Below, one piece after another: positions 42,092 to 50,704 of a stretch of 64,000 bases of DNA. The DNA is from an uncultured Bacilli bacterium (GTDB lineage Bacteria; Bacillota_I; Bacilli_A; RF39; UBA660): contig CAKPMY010000004.1 of NCBI GenBank assembly GCA_934168245.1, positions 69,543 to 133,542 on the forward strand. Direction: 5' to 3'. Made by a program: the position numbers and the translations under genes. Below the pieces are notes generated by a model. The model was not told where the DNA came from. It worked only from the letters and a program-made list of their open reading frames with translations, and made no database searches. Within the stretch, counting starts at the first letter, position 1, and each line of letters starts with the position of its first letter.

Positions 42092-42727
42092 TTATTTATT
42101 TTTTCTTGGAATTAGAGTTAATTGGTAGGCTTTGTCTCGCTCTACATTTCTCTCTATTTTTTCTAATGTTCTTTCGCTATACCAATCAGAATTTCTGGCG
42201 GTAAAAGGATCTTCTCCCTTTCTAATTAAAGTACGGGCTTGTGCGTGTTCTTTTTTACTTAAACCTTCAAAAGCATGTGGATATGTGGTAGGATACTCAG
42301 CAGCAATTTTTGATAATTCTTGGTGCATTGAATCACGTTTTTTAAATTTTTCTATTTCCTTTAGACAAACAGCATTTCTTATTATTTCCCTTGCTCCTAG
42401 TAAAGATACTATAATAACACCACCAGCAACAAAAGGTTTTTGCTCTTCTGGAACGAACTCCGCCTGATATATATAGGCCGGGGCTATACTACTTGCTAAG
42501 GAAACTAGGCATGATAAACCTAACAATCCTCTAAATTTGCCAATATTATCATAACCTTGCTTTACTTGGTTTTCCATAGCAGTATCTATTTTTTCAATGT
42601 TTTCGGCTGTATTGGCATAATCATCATATACAGTTCCATCAGCATAAGTAACAGTTAGACTACCATCTGTTTTTCTTTCACAACTTTTAATATAATTTTT
42701 ATCTTTTTTTCTTGACAAATCTCTCAT
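42092..42727 (-). CDS. Unknown membrane protein, tandem paralog A
   Basis: About 211 residues: a charged N-terminal part with CERKTDGSLTVTYADGTVYDDYA, two hydrophobic segments (LLGLSCLVSLASSIAPAYI and VAGGVIIVSLLGAREII), and a C-terminal helical part with ARNSDWYSERTLEKIERN. It is about half identical to the next gene upstream. The ATG at 42725-42727 follows GAGGGGAG. A longer reading beginning MATFEG is unlikely because those codons overlap the promoter and ribosome site. I do not recognise the family. Promoter and terminator are duplicated along with the gene. Confidence 0.65.
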   Translation of the reverse strand: MRDLSRKKDKNYIKSCERKTDGSLTVTYADGTVYDDYANTAENIEKIDTAMENQVKQGYDNIGKFRGLLGLSCLVSLASSIAPAYIYQAEFVPEEQKPFVAGGVIIVSLLGAREIIRNAVCLKEIEKFKKRDSMHQELSKIAAEYPTTYPHAFEGLSKKEHAQARTLIRKGEDPFTARNSDWYSERTLEKIERNVERDKAYQLTLIPRKNK

Positions 42728-42760
42728 TTTATCACCATTACTCCCCTCAAAAGTAGCCAT

Positions 42761-42789
42761 AGTGTAACACAATTTCCTTATTTTTTCAA
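42761..42789 (-). promoter_or_regulatory. Promoter of paralog A
   Basis: Minus-strand TTGAAA (42784-42789), a 17-base spacer ending in TGT, and TACACT (42761-42766). Confidence 0.65.
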
Positions 42790-42931
42790 GTTTTTTCTAA
42801 TTTTCTATTTTTATAAATGCCTGTTTTATATTTTATTCATTATTTAATGATAATATTCTATTTTTTGGTTAAATTAATTTTCTTAACTGATTCTATGTTT
42901 ATATGGATGTTTAGGACGAAGGCCTATTAAA

Positions 42932-42967
42932 AAATACAAGTTAAAGTACTAGACTTAACTTGTATTT
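42932..42967 (-). terminator. Terminator-like hairpin after paralog B
   Basis: Inverted repeat AAATACAAGTTAA / TTAACTTGTATTT, 10-base loop, with TTTTTT following on the minus strand. 42968-43000 and 42790-42931 hold no gene. Confidence 0.75.
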
Positions 42968-43000
42968 CTTTGACATATATTTTTAGTGTAAACTGATTAT

Positions 43001-43633
43001 TTATTTTTTTCTTGGAACTAGTGTTAATTGATGGGCTTTATCTTTTTCTATGTTTTTCTTTATCTTTAATAAAGTTCTACCACTATACCAGTCAGAGTTT
43101 CTGGCTGCAAAAGGATCTTCTCCTTTGTCGATTAATTCACAGGCTTTTTGATATTCTTTTTCTCTTAAGCCGGTAAATGCATGTGGATACATGTTAGGAT
43201 AATTATTCGCAATTTCTAATAGGTCCCCACGCATTGAATCACGTAGGTCAAACTTTGCTTCTTCATTTATGTATCCAGCATGTTTAATTATTTCTTTCAA
43301 TCCTAATAGACTTACTAAAATGGCACCACAAGTAAAAAATGGTTTTTGTTCTTCAGGAATAAATCCCATATTGCATCCTACGTTATATAAATATTCAGGT
43401 GCTAAAGCGGCTATACCTGATAAAAACATTAAGCCTTTAAATTTGCCAATATTGGCATGACCTATTTCTACTTGTCTTTCCATAGCAACATCTATTGTGT
43501 CGATGTTTTCTTTAGTATCTGCATAATCATTGTACACAGTTCCATCAGCATAGGTAACAGTTAGGCTACCATCGGCATTTCTTTCACACTTTTTAATATA
43601 GTCTGCTTTTTTCTTCATTGAAAAATCTTTCAT
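43001..43633 (-). CDS. Unknown membrane protein, tandem paralog B
   Basis: About 210 residues with the same layout as paralog A: CERNADGSLTVTYADGTVYNDYAD, two hydrophobic segments around NMGFIPEEQKPFFTCGAI, and a C-terminal ARNSDWYSGRTLLKIKKN. The ATG at 43631-43633 follows GAGGGGGA. Together with paralog A it forms a direct repeat of complete transcription units of about 0.9 kb. Function unknown; two helices separated by a short loop suggest an integral membrane protein with most of the chain on one side. Confidence 0.65.
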   Translation of the reverse strand: MKDFSMKKKADYIKKCERNADGSLTVTYADGTVYNDYADTKENIDTIDVAMERQVEIGHANIGKFKGLMFLSGIAALAPEYLYNVGCNMGFIPEEQKPFFTCGAILVSLLGLKEIIKHAGYINEEAKFDLRDSMRGDLLEIANNYPNMYPHAFTGLREKEYQKACELIDKGEDPFAARNSDWYSGRTLLKIKKNIEKDKAHQLTLVPRKK

Positions 43634-43663
43634 ATCACAACATTCCCCCTCGAAAGTGGCCAT

Positions 43664-43692
43664 ATTATAACATACTTTTATTATTTTTTCAA
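43664..43692 (-). promoter_or_regulatory. Promoter of paralog B
   Basis: Minus-strand TTGAAA (43687-43692), a 17-base spacer ending in TGT, and TATAAT (43664-43669). The -35 box overlaps the last codons of dgt. Confidence 0.8.
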
Positions 43693-44813
43693 TACTTTTC
43701 TATTTCTTGGTGGAATAAGTCATCAGTCATGCCAGCAATAAAGTCTATTACTTGACGTTTTTTATTAGTTTCTTGTAAGTACTTTGACGATTGAGTATTT
43801 AGAAATAGTTTATAAATTATACTATCTTTATTGTCATTTTCAACGTCTGATAAATACTTGGTATATATTTTGTTCATACCTTGACGATAATAGGCTATTT
43901 CTTGTGGAGTTAGACTTTTACTATAAATGTTTTTGGTGTTAAACTTCTTTAGTTCGTTTAGAGCAGTAAATACTTCACTACTCATTGTTATGTATGGTTT
44001 ATCATAACTGTTATCAATAATATCTGTTACGATAGTATTAATGATATCTTTATTATCATTGCCTAATACTTTAGTTATTTCTTTAGGTAGATCATCTCTA
44101 TTAAATAAGCCTAGATTTATGGAGTCTTCGATATCTCTTCCAATATAACCTACTATATCACTTATACGAACTACACAGCCTTCTAGTGTCATAGGATGAT
44201 TTTTAGCAGATGCTTTTAAATCTTTATAAGCAGCATTATATTGATTTAGAAATTCTTCTTTTGTTTTTGATACTGGTTCATATTTATTAGATAATAGTTC
44301 TCCATTATGACACATTATTCCATCTAAAACCTGGACTGTTAAATTAAGGCCATTACCATTATTTTCTACATACATGTAATGTCTTACACTTTGAATATTA
44401 TGGGCAAAGTATTCATTTAATTCTCGAAGGGATATTTCATTTAAAATAGCCTCGCCAGTATGGCCTAGAGGAGTATGACCTATATCATGTCCTAGGGCAA
44501 TTGCCTCTATTAAGTCAGTGTTTAGACCTAGACCTCTACCTATAGTTCTTGCTACTTTGCTGACTAGTTGAACATGAGTCATTCTTTTAGATATATGATC
44601 GTTATTTTTAAAAGAATATACCTGTGTTTTATCAGCATATCTTGTATAACTATAGGCATGAATTATACGATCTACATCTCTAAAAAATGGTGTTCTTATG
44701 TCATCATCTTCAAGTTCAGTGAAACGAATGGCAGCACTACTTTTAGTTGCATATTTAGAATATATTTTTTCTTGGGCTAAAAAATTATTTTTTATGGCTT
44801 CTAGATTTTTCAT
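43689..44813 (-). CDS. dgt: Deoxyguanosinetriphosphate triphosphohydrolase-like HD protein
   Basis: A 374-residue metal-dependent phosphohydrolase. The HD motif is visible (KRMTHVQLVSKVARTIG, then IEAIALGHDIGHTPLGHTGE), with later metal and base-binding regions (VQVLDGIMCHNGE, CVVRISDIVGYIGRDIED). The family splits dNTPs into nucleoside and tripolyphosphate and thereby trims dNTP pools; substrate choice within the family varies. AAGGTG precedes the ATG. It follows the 118-residue gene by 22 bp. Confidence 0.9.
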   Translation of the reverse strand: MKNLEAIKNNFLAQEKIYSKYATKSSAAIRFTELEDDDIRTPFFRDVDRIIHAYSYTRYADKTQVYSFKNNDHISKRMTHVQLVSKVARTIGRGLGLNTDLIEAIALGHDIGHTPLGHTGEAILNEISLRELNEYFAHNIQSVRHYMYVENNGNGLNLTVQVLDGIMCHNGELLSNKYEPVSKTKEEFLNQYNAAYKDLKASAKNHPMTLEGCVVRISDIVGYIGRDIEDSINLGLFNRDDLPKEITKVLGNDNKDIINTIVTDIIDNSYDKPYITMSSEVFTALNELKKFNTKNIYSKSLTPQEIAYYRQGMNKIYTKYLSDVENDNKDSIIYKLFLNTQSSKYLQETNKKRQVIDFIAGMTDDLFHQEIEKY

Positions 44814-44835
44814 AATACACCTTCTTTATTTTTAC

Positions 44836-45192
44836 TTATTTTTTTACTTTGACTTTTCTTTCATTTTCAAATATTTGAAATACAACATCTTTTATAGGCT
44901 TTGTGCCATAGTTGGCAACATAGGACTCTACTTCTTCTGGTGTCGGAATATTTTCTTTTTGCATATCTATCTTTCTTACAAAAAGATAGTAGCCTCTAGT
45001 TTTAATATCTTCTTCTATTAGTTCTTTTTCCCAGGATGTTGGACCTTCTTTTTGTCTATATTCGTCTATTAATATTTCTGAAACTATCTCTCTAGTTCCA
45101 GCAAATTTTCTTCTATCTACAATTATGTCATCTACTTTAGATACGGTATTATCTCGACATTGAAATAATGGTACCTTATAATATTTACCCAT
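44836..45192 (-). CDS. Conserved-looking small protein, unknown
   Basis: A 118-residue protein with no membrane segment and no Cys cluster: MGKYYKVPLFQCRDNTVSKV at the start, then KRGYYLFV-like and PTPEEVESYVANYGTKPI. It starts 8 bp after the U32 gene; AAGGAG lies 14 bases before the ATG, which is rather far. Base use matches its neighbours. I do not recognise the family. It travels between the U32 pair and dgt. Confidence 0.6.
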   Translation of the reverse strand: MGKYYKVPLFQCRDNTVSKVDDIIVDRRKFAGTREIVSEILIDEYRQKEGPTSWEKELIEEDIKTRGYYLFVRKIDMQKENIPTPEEVESYVANYGTKPIKDVVFQIFENERKVKVKK

Positions 45193-45200
45193 GATGTATT

Positions 45201-46385
45201 TTAATTCTCCTTTACTATTAATCTTATCATTGAATATTTTTCTAATTTATGAGGAAACTTTAGTTTTAAAACTTGTTCGGGATGTCTGGCTAGTTCTAAT
45301 TCTTGCATGTTCTCATCATATATTTTATCTATTACATAGTCATATACTTCACCGGATGGAGTAAAGATTTCTGTTTTATCACCTGGTTTAAAGTAATTTC
45401 TTTCGACTAGAATAATACAGTTATTTTCTTCATCATAACCAGTAATTAAGCCAAGATAGTCTTGGTTTGATAATTCTTGTCTTCCTGAATAGTATTGATC
45501 GGTGTAATCGGCTTCTTTTAGAAAGAATTGGGTTGATACTTCTCGATTGGCTACTCTACTTAGACGATATTCTAATTTTTGCATTATATCTTCTGTTAGA
45601 GTGTTATTGTAATATCTATCTATTATTTCACGATACGTACCAATTACTGTTGCTAGATAATAAAGAGAGCGCATTCTTCCTTCTACTTTTAGACTTTTTA
45701 CACCTATTTCTATTAAATCTTTAATGTATTCGGCCATATTTAGATCTTTTGTTGCCATAGTAAAGTCTTTTTCTTCAGTAGTTTTAAAGGCAAAACGACA
45801 TACTTGGGCACAGCCTCCACGATTGGCATCTCTATTGGTTACGTAGTTTGATAAGGCACAGCGTCCTGAATAACAAGTACACATAGCACCATGGATAAAG
45901 ACTTCAATATCCATACCAGTTTTTTCAATTATTTCTTGCATACCGGTTTTACCTACTTCCCTGGCCAGAACTACTCTATCTACTCCTTCATTTTTAAAGT
46001 ACTCAACGGCTTTATAATTACTAGTTGAGTTTTGAGTTGAGAGATGTACTTCGACATTTTTATGTTTATTTTTTATGTAAGAAATAATGAATGGATCACT
46101 TACAATAAATGCATCTATACCACAAGCTACTACTTTATCTATATAACTTTCAACATCTTGCATGTCTTCGTTATGAAAAACAATGTTTAGTGTTAAGTAT
46201 ACTTTTTTATTTAGGTTATGGGCAAAAGTACAGCCTTCTTTTATCTCTTCTAAAGAAAAGTTTGTGGCATTGGCTCTTAGACTATAAGACTGACCACCAA
46301 TATAGACAGCATCTGCTCCATATAATAAAGTTATTTTTAATCTTTCTAAATCACCTGCTGGAGATAATAATTCTACTTTAGTCAT
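45201..46385 (-). CDS. trhP2: Peptidase U32 family, tRNA U34 hydroxylation protein TrhP2-like (YrrO)
   Basis: A 394-residue protein with the U32 signature EVFIHGAMCTCYSGRCALSN, then NRDANRGGCAQVCRF, whose Cys residues bind Fe-S in family members. In Bacillus YrrN/YrrO (TrhP1/TrhP2) are needed for 5-hydroxyuridine at tRNA position 34, which TrmR then methylates to 5-methoxyuridine. The C-terminal beta domain (GLITGYDEENN onward) is present. It overlaps the trhP1-like gene by 8 bp with AAGGTG before its ATG. Confidence 0.9.
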   Translation of the reverse strand: MTKVELLSPAGDLERLKITLLYGADAVYIGGQSYSLRANATNFSLEEIKEGCTFAHNLNKKVYLTLNIVFHNEDMQDVESYIDKVVACGIDAFIVSDPFIISYIKNKHKNVEVHLSTQNSTSNYKAVEYFKNEGVDRVVLAREVGKTGMQEIIEKTGMDIEVFIHGAMCTCYSGRCALSNYVTNRDANRGGCAQVCRFAFKTTEEKDFTMATKDLNMAEYIKDLIEIGVKSLKVEGRMRSLYYLATVIGTYREIIDRYYNNTLTEDIMQKLEYRLSRVANREVSTQFFLKEADYTDQYYSGRQELSNQDYLGLITGYDEENNCIILVERNYFKPGDKTEIFTPSGEVYDYVIDKIYDENMQELELARHPEQVLKLKFPHKLEKYSMIRLIVKEN

Positions 46386-47241
46386 TTTTCTTCACCTTAT
46401 ATATTGTCTTTTTAAAGAAGAAATTAGTAAATTCACCTAGACTTTTATACTTCTCTGTATATTTTTCATCTTGACAATTTCCTTCTATATATTTTTTAGT
46501 ATCAGATAAAATATCAATGAATAGTTCCTCAGCAATTCCATATTCTCTTAATACTATGTATGGACAATTAACTTTATATAATTCTTTTATTATAGTACTA
46601 GCATTAGTTATGCTATTTAAGTAAAAGTTAGTTCCTAGGTCATCTTCTTCTACTAGGTAGTCAGTTGACGTGGCTTTTTCGGTAATTATTAATTCCTTTT
46701 TAGGCTCTTTATTTAAGTCTTTGTAGTAGTTTGTTAAGAGACTTCTTTTTGAAAAAGCAACACTTGGGATACTAAAGGTTTCGACTATGGAAGTTATTTT
46801 ACTTTTTGTAATTATTTCTTTTATTTCTTCTAGAGTTATTTCCTTACTTATAGCGGCATATTTTACACCTTTTCCGTAATAGTAATCACAGGTCTTATAG
46901 TTATTAACCATGTATGTTTGATTCCAGACTAAATCTGTTTTTAAGTTTAGCTCTTTTTTTAATTCAAGAACGGCTAAGTCATAAAAGAAGATCCCTTTTA
47001 GATTTAATTTTTCTAATTCTAGTAGTGTTTCTTTTAAGTTTTCTATTTCCGGATTAAAGAAATTTTTATTCAAATTAACGAATATTTCTAGGCTTGGATT
47101 ATTTTTTACTATTTCTTTTATCTCAGACAAAGTATAGGTTTTTGAACTTTGGACTGAGTAGTCTTGTAAGGATAAAATTAAGCCATCGGTTGCTGATAAG
47201 AGTTTTTTATTTTGAGCATTTCCTTCTACTAATATTTTCAT
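46378..47241 (-). CDS. trhP1: Peptidase U32 family, TrhP1-like (YrrN)
   Basis: A 287-residue protein of the shorter U32 subfamily: LVEGNAQNKKLLSATDGLIL at the start, FVNLNKNFFNPEIENLKETL, and the DLVWNQTYMVNNYKTCDYYY segment. It lacks the Cys-rich signature, as expected for YrrN. It probably works with the trhP2-like protein, whose gene it overlaps, in tRNA wobble uridine hydroxylation. GAGGT precedes the ATG. A terminator separates it from the upstream gene, so the pair likely has its own promoter. Confidence 0.82.
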   Translation of the reverse strand: MKILVEGNAQNKKLLSATDGLILSLQDYSVQSSKTYTLSEIKEIVKNNPSLEIFVNLNKNFFNPEIENLKETLLELEKLNLKGIFFYDLAVLELKKELNLKTDLVWNQTYMVNNYKTCDYYYGKGVKYAAISKEITLEEIKEIITKSKITSIVETFSIPSVAFSKRSLLTNYYKDLNKEPKKELIITEKATSTDYLVEEDDLGTNFYLNSITNASTIIKELYKVNCPYIVLREYGIAEELFIDILSDTKKYIEGNCQDEKYTEKYKSLGEFTNFFFKKTIYKVKKND

Positions 47242-47290
47242 ATTTACCTCATTTCTGTTTATATCATATCACATTTTATATATTATCGCG

Positions 47291-47317
47291 AAAAAAAGAA
47301 GAAAGATTAACTTTCTT
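47291..47317 (-). terminator. Terminator overlapping the end of the 258-residue gene
   Basis: Minus-strand stem AAGAAAG / CTTTCTT, 5-base loop, followed by CTTTTTTT. The last codons of the upstream gene lie in the stem. Confidence 0.75.
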
Positions 47318-48083
47318 GTTCGGAACTTGTTATTTGAAAACCGAAGGTTTCATCGGCATAGAATTCTTCTTCACCATAAATTGATTGAGTAGCAAATGGT
47401 TTGTAGGCTACTAAGTTTTTATTACTGATATAGTATTTTACATTTTCTAGATAAGAAGTAATTTCTCTATATCTTAAGAAACAGTCATAATTACATTCTT
47501 GTTCAATAAGATAGCCTGCTTGTAGTTCTTCTTGATAATACTTTTTAAATTTAGTTTCTAGGACTTTTTCAACATCGGTTGAAGTGATACCATAAAGGTT
47601 TAAAATCTCTTCATTAGTTAGAACTTTGGTATCTTTTAAGTCGATGTTGTAGGTTTTAAAATCGATTTTAGGAATGTCAGTACTATTATCTATAGTGGTT
47701 AGGACAAGGGATAATATTTCACCATTTACTTCATAGTCGTATAGAATAACACTTTTCTTTTTACTGGCTAAGACTTGAGAAAAGGTTAATATTTCAGTAT
47801 TAATATTTTTTATTTCCTCAGTATTTATGTTAATGTAGGGAACAGTAATGGGATATTTAGAATTTTCATTATCAAAACGTGTTATAACTAAAGGCGAGTT
47901 TTTATCTACTTTTAAGTAAGTATAATTTTTTCTATTGTTTTGATAGATACTAAAATAAATTATTCCAAATATGGTTAGGACTGCTAGGCCTAATTGGAGG
48001 TATTCTACGGGATGTAGTTGTCTTTTATTTACTTTTTTCTGAACCTTCTTTTGGGTAGGCTTCTTTTTATCATACATTATCAT
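47307..48083 (-). CDS. Membrane-anchored extracytoplasmic protein, possibly DUF4163/DUF3298-like
   Basis: A 258-residue protein: a basic N-terminus, one helix (YLQLGLAVLTIFGIIYFSIY), then an outside domain. PYININTEEIKNINTEI and the late YKPFATQSIYGEEEFY are reminiscent of the DUF4163-DUF3298 pair in RsiV and PdaC-like proteins, which bind lysozyme or act on peptidoglycan. The likeness is weak. It lies directly after the VirB2-NlpC fusion gene and ends at a terminator. AGGAGG precedes the ATG. Confidence 0.55.
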   Translation of the reverse strand: MIMYDKKKPTQKKVQKKVNKRQLHPVEYLQLGLAVLTIFGIIYFSIYQNNRKNYTYLKVDKNSPLVITRFDNENSKYPITVPYININTEEIKNINTEILTFSQVLASKKKSVILYDYEVNGEILSLVLTTIDNSTDIPKIDFKTYNIDLKDTKVLTNEEILNLYGITSTDVEKVLETKFKKYYQEELQAGYLIEQECNYDCFLRYREITSYLENVKYYISNKNLVAYKPFATQSIYGEEEFYADETFGFQITSSEQES

Positions 48084-48138
48084 ATTATCCTCCTAGTATC
48101 TTGGCAACCTTTATTCTTTTTTGTTATTTATTTGGTAA

Positions 48139-48951
48139 TTAGTTTACTCCATTCATGCGCATTATTCCTAAAAGATTGGAACTGTTATAGTTGTAGTTGG
48201 TGGTTAATTTTACTCCGTCTCTAGAGTTTGAGGCATGAACTATTTCATTACCATTTCCAGTAGCAATAGCAACATGGTCTCTATACATTACAATATCTCC
48301 AGCTCTTATATCATTTGCTGAGACTAAGGTATAAGTACTTTTGTCATTCCATTGGGCTGAAGTTGTTCTTTTTAGGTTTATACCAAAATGGCGATAAACT
48401 CCTTGAACAAAGCCTGAGCAATCTGTTGGAGTATATGGCAATTCACCATTCCAAGTACCACCATAAGTATATTTTTTACCAACAAACTGTTTGGCATAAG
48501 CAGCTATTTCTTGACCTCTAGCACTACCTTTTATAGATGAGGAACTAGAAGTTGTGGAATTATAATATTTTGTTGGGCCAGTATTAGACTGGGATGTTTG
48601 GCTTTCTGTTGGAGTTAGTTTGGCATCTATTTCTTCGGCACTTTTCCAACAGGCTCCTACTTCTACTGTTTCGGGCATAATATTAAAAAATAGATTGATT
48701 ATAGTCGGCATAATGAAACACATAACTGCAGCAATTATTTTATTAAATAATGGTTTGTTTCCTTTTTTATCGTCAGGATTCATCATTAACTTAATTAGAC
48801 CAATCACAAATGAAAGCAAAAGTAAAATTGGGGCTATTAACTGAATTAAGTTTAGGGCACGATGAAGAATAGATAGTAGTTTTGCTAAAGCATAGTCACT
48901 ACAACAGTTTCTTAATGATTCACTACATTTTAGTAATTGAATTGTGTTCAT
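48139..48951 (-). CDS. NlpC/P60 endopeptidase fused to a VirB2-like membrane domain
   Basis: A 270-residue protein. Residues 25-90 hold two membrane helices around a charged loop (LIAPILLLLSFVIGLIKLMM, NPDDKKGNKPLFNK, IIAAVMCFIMPTIINLFFNI) with a following GACW, matching the two VirB2-like proteins at 22764 and 23303. A Ser/Thr linker leads to an NlpC/P60 domain: catalytic Cys in TDCSGFVQGVYRHFG, His in YRDHVAIATG, third His in IVHASN. Such enzymes cut peptidoglycan stem peptides. Placed in the yrr cluster, it may still serve the pilus machine. AAAGGTG precedes the ATG. Confidence 0.82.
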   Translation of the reverse strand: MNTIQLLKCSESLRNCCSDYALAKLLSILHRALNLIQLIAPILLLLSFVIGLIKLMMNPDDKKGNKPLFNKIIAAVMCFIMPTIINLFFNIMPETVEVGACWKSAEEIDAKLTPTESQTSQSNTGPTKYYNSTTSSSSSIKGSARGQEIAAYAKQFVGKKYTYGGTWNGELPYTPTDCSGFVQGVYRHFGINLKRTTSAQWNDKSTYTLVSANDIRAGDIVMYRDHVAIATGNGNEIVHASNSRDGVKLTTNYNYNSSNLLGIMRMNGVN

Positions 48952-48966
48952 TGTACTTCACCTTTC

Positions 48967-49566
48967 CTATTTTGTTTCTATTTTTTTACTTACAGATATG
49001 CCATCTCCTATATTGAAAAATTCAGTTTTATAACGTTCATTTTCTTTTAGATAAATTGTGTATTCTTTTACCTTACGTACTAAGGCTCTTAAATTTCTAC
49101 TTTCTATTTCTTCTTCCTTTTTATGAACTAGGCCATGAAATTCAAGATTATCAGTTATAATAGTTCCCGCAGGATTTAAGTTTTTTTCAAACTTTTCAAA
49201 GAATTTTATACTTTGAGCCTTAGCGGCATCAATAAAGATTAAATCATATTTTTCTGTGATGTTAACGTCTAGAGCATCATTAAAAATTAGGGTTATTCTA
49301 TTTTCAAGGTTTAGTTTTTTGATATTTTTTAAAGCCTCTAAATATCTTTTTTCATCACGTTCTATTGTTGTTATTGTAAGTTTTTCATTGGCTAAGGCCA
49401 TCATTATAGCAGAATAACCGATAGCCGTTCCAATTTCTAAAACAGAATTTATATTATTTTTTACAATGTACTTTGTTAAAAACTCAATGCCATCTTCTAA
49501 CATAATGGGGACATTATTTTCTTTAGCATAAGTACGTATTTCTGAGATTATTTCATAGGTATTCAT
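48967..49566 (-). CDS. trmR: tRNA 5-hydroxyuridine methyltransferase TrmR-like (YrrM)
   Basis: A 199-residue class I SAM-dependent O-methyltransferase: motif I SVLEIGTAIGYSAIMMA, acidic motif ITTIERDEKRYLEAL, and motif IV KYDLIFIDAAKAQ. In Bacillus the homolog YrrM methylates 5-hydroxyuridine 34 of tRNAs, and it sits beside trhP1/trhP2. Here the NlpC fusion and the 258-residue gene have been inserted between them. AAAGGTG precedes the ATG. Confidence 0.85.
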   Translation of the reverse strand: MNTYEIISEIRTYAKENNVPIMLEDGIEFLTKYIVKNNINSVLEIGTAIGYSAIMMALANEKLTITTIERDEKRYLEALKNIKKLNLENRITLIFNDALDVNITEKYDLIFIDAAKAQSIKFFEKFEKNLNPAGTIITDNLEFHGLVHKKEEEIESRNLRALVRKVKEYTIYLKENERYKTEFFNIGDGISVSKKIETK

Positions 49567-49581
49567 TATTTGTAATCACCT

Positions 49582-50658
49582 TTATCTTTTCCATTTACCA
49601 TTTCTTATAAGTTCATCTTTTTTTCTTGAATGTTCAGCAGCAGTTGCAAAAAAGTAAGTATTTCCTTCGTTGTCTGAGATGAAGAATAAATTATTTGTCT
49701 CTGTTGGATTAAGAGCTGCATCTATTGAATTTAGCCCTGGCATTGAAATTGGTCCGACTGGTAGACCAGAGATGATGTATGTATTGTAAGGATTTTTATT
49801 ATTCATCATTTCGGCGGTTGCAATTCCAACGTCACTAAATTCTAGACCCATTCCATAATAAGATGTAGCGCAACTTTGTAATTGCATTCCTTGTTGAAGA
49901 CGATTATGAAATACTGAAGAAATGTCTTTAAAGTCTTTAGTCTTACCTTCTTTTTCAATTACTGAGGCAAGGGTTAGTATTTCATGTATAGATAAATCAC
50001 TTGCTTCTATACTTTGTTTGTATGGTGTTAATTTTTTATCCATTTCAGTTAGCATAGTTTCTATGATTGTTTTTACATCTACATCTTTATTAGCAAAATA
50101 ATAGGTATCAGGAAATAAGTAACCTTCCAATGGATAATAGATATTGGTATTTAAAATATCATCTGTTAAAAACCAATAATTAGTAATTAAGGTTTTTAAA
50201 TAGGTTTGATCTTTAAAGATGCTTTCTGTTTCTTCTTGAGTATTATTTGTATTACCTACAATTACACCAATATAATCAGTTACTCGTTTTCCTTCTTTAA
50301 AAGTTAATTTAATGGAATCGGGATTATAGTTATTTCCTTCTACCAAAGTGTTTATAATTTCTTCTAAGGACATACTTTGTTTTAAAGAGTATGTACTTGC
50401 TTTCATACTAGAAACGTTGTTTATTTTAACATATATTTTGAAAAATGTCGTATTTTTTATTAATTTTTTTTCTTTTAGGATGTTTGCGATAGTTGAAACA
50501 CCTGATCCTTGAGGGATAGTAACCTGTATTTCTTCTGTATTTTTACTATCTACTGGAGCCTTTAAAATATTCCAAGTACATAGTGCCAGTACGGCCACTA
50601 CGATGATTACAAAAAAGGCTACAACGACATAAAATAATGGTTTTGCTTTTCTTCTCAC
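49582..50658 (-). CDS. mltG: Endolytic murein transglycosylase MltG (YceG-like)
   Basis: A 358-residue membrane-anchored enzyme that cuts nascent glycan strands. After one N-terminal helix (FYVVVAFFVIIVVAVLALCT) come the LysM-like region (VTIPQGSGVSTIANILKEKKL) and the catalytic domain with LTLASVIEKEGKTKD (catalytic Glu) and YNTYIISGLPVGPISMPG. I place the start at a GTG (50656-50658), nine bases after AAGGAG. The longer ATG reading MSNSSLFFKK lies inside the upstream terminator hairpin. The gene order yrzB-mltG-trmR is as in Bacillus. Confidence 0.9.
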   Translation of the reverse strand: MRRKAKPLFYVVVAFFVIIVVAVLALCTWNILKAPVDSKNTEEIQVTIPQGSGVSTIANILKEKKLIKNTTFFKIYVKINNVSSMKASTYSLKQSMSLEEIINTLVEGNNYNPDSIKLTFKEGKRVTDYIGVIVGNTNNTQEETESIFKDQTYLKTLITNYWFLTDDILNTNIYYPLEGYLFPDTYYFANKDVDVKTIIETMLTEMDKKLTPYKQSIEASDLSIHEILTLASVIEKEGKTKDFKDISSVFHNRLQQGMQLQSCATSYYGMGLEFSDVGIATAEMMNNKNPYNTYIISGLPVGPISMPGLNSIDAALNPTETNNLFFISDNEGNTYFFATAAEHSRKKDELIRNGKWKR

Positions 50659-50676
50659 TGCCAAATTCTCCTTCTT

Positions 50677-50704
50677 AAAAAATAACGAGCTATTGCTCAT
50701 TATT
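50677..50704 (-). terminator. Terminator after the DUF1292 gene
   Basis: Minus-strand stem AATAATGAGC / GCTCGTTATT, 4-base loop, followed by TTTTT. It overlaps the stop codon of the DUF1292 gene, so mltG expression needs read-through or its own promoter. Confidence 0.8.

Noticed and set aside
42728..42772. Longer start of paralog A (and of paralog B at 43634-43663) with a shared MATFEG peptide
   Set aside because: The ATG lies right after the -10 box, around the transcription start, and the codons for FEG form the GAGGGG ribosome site.
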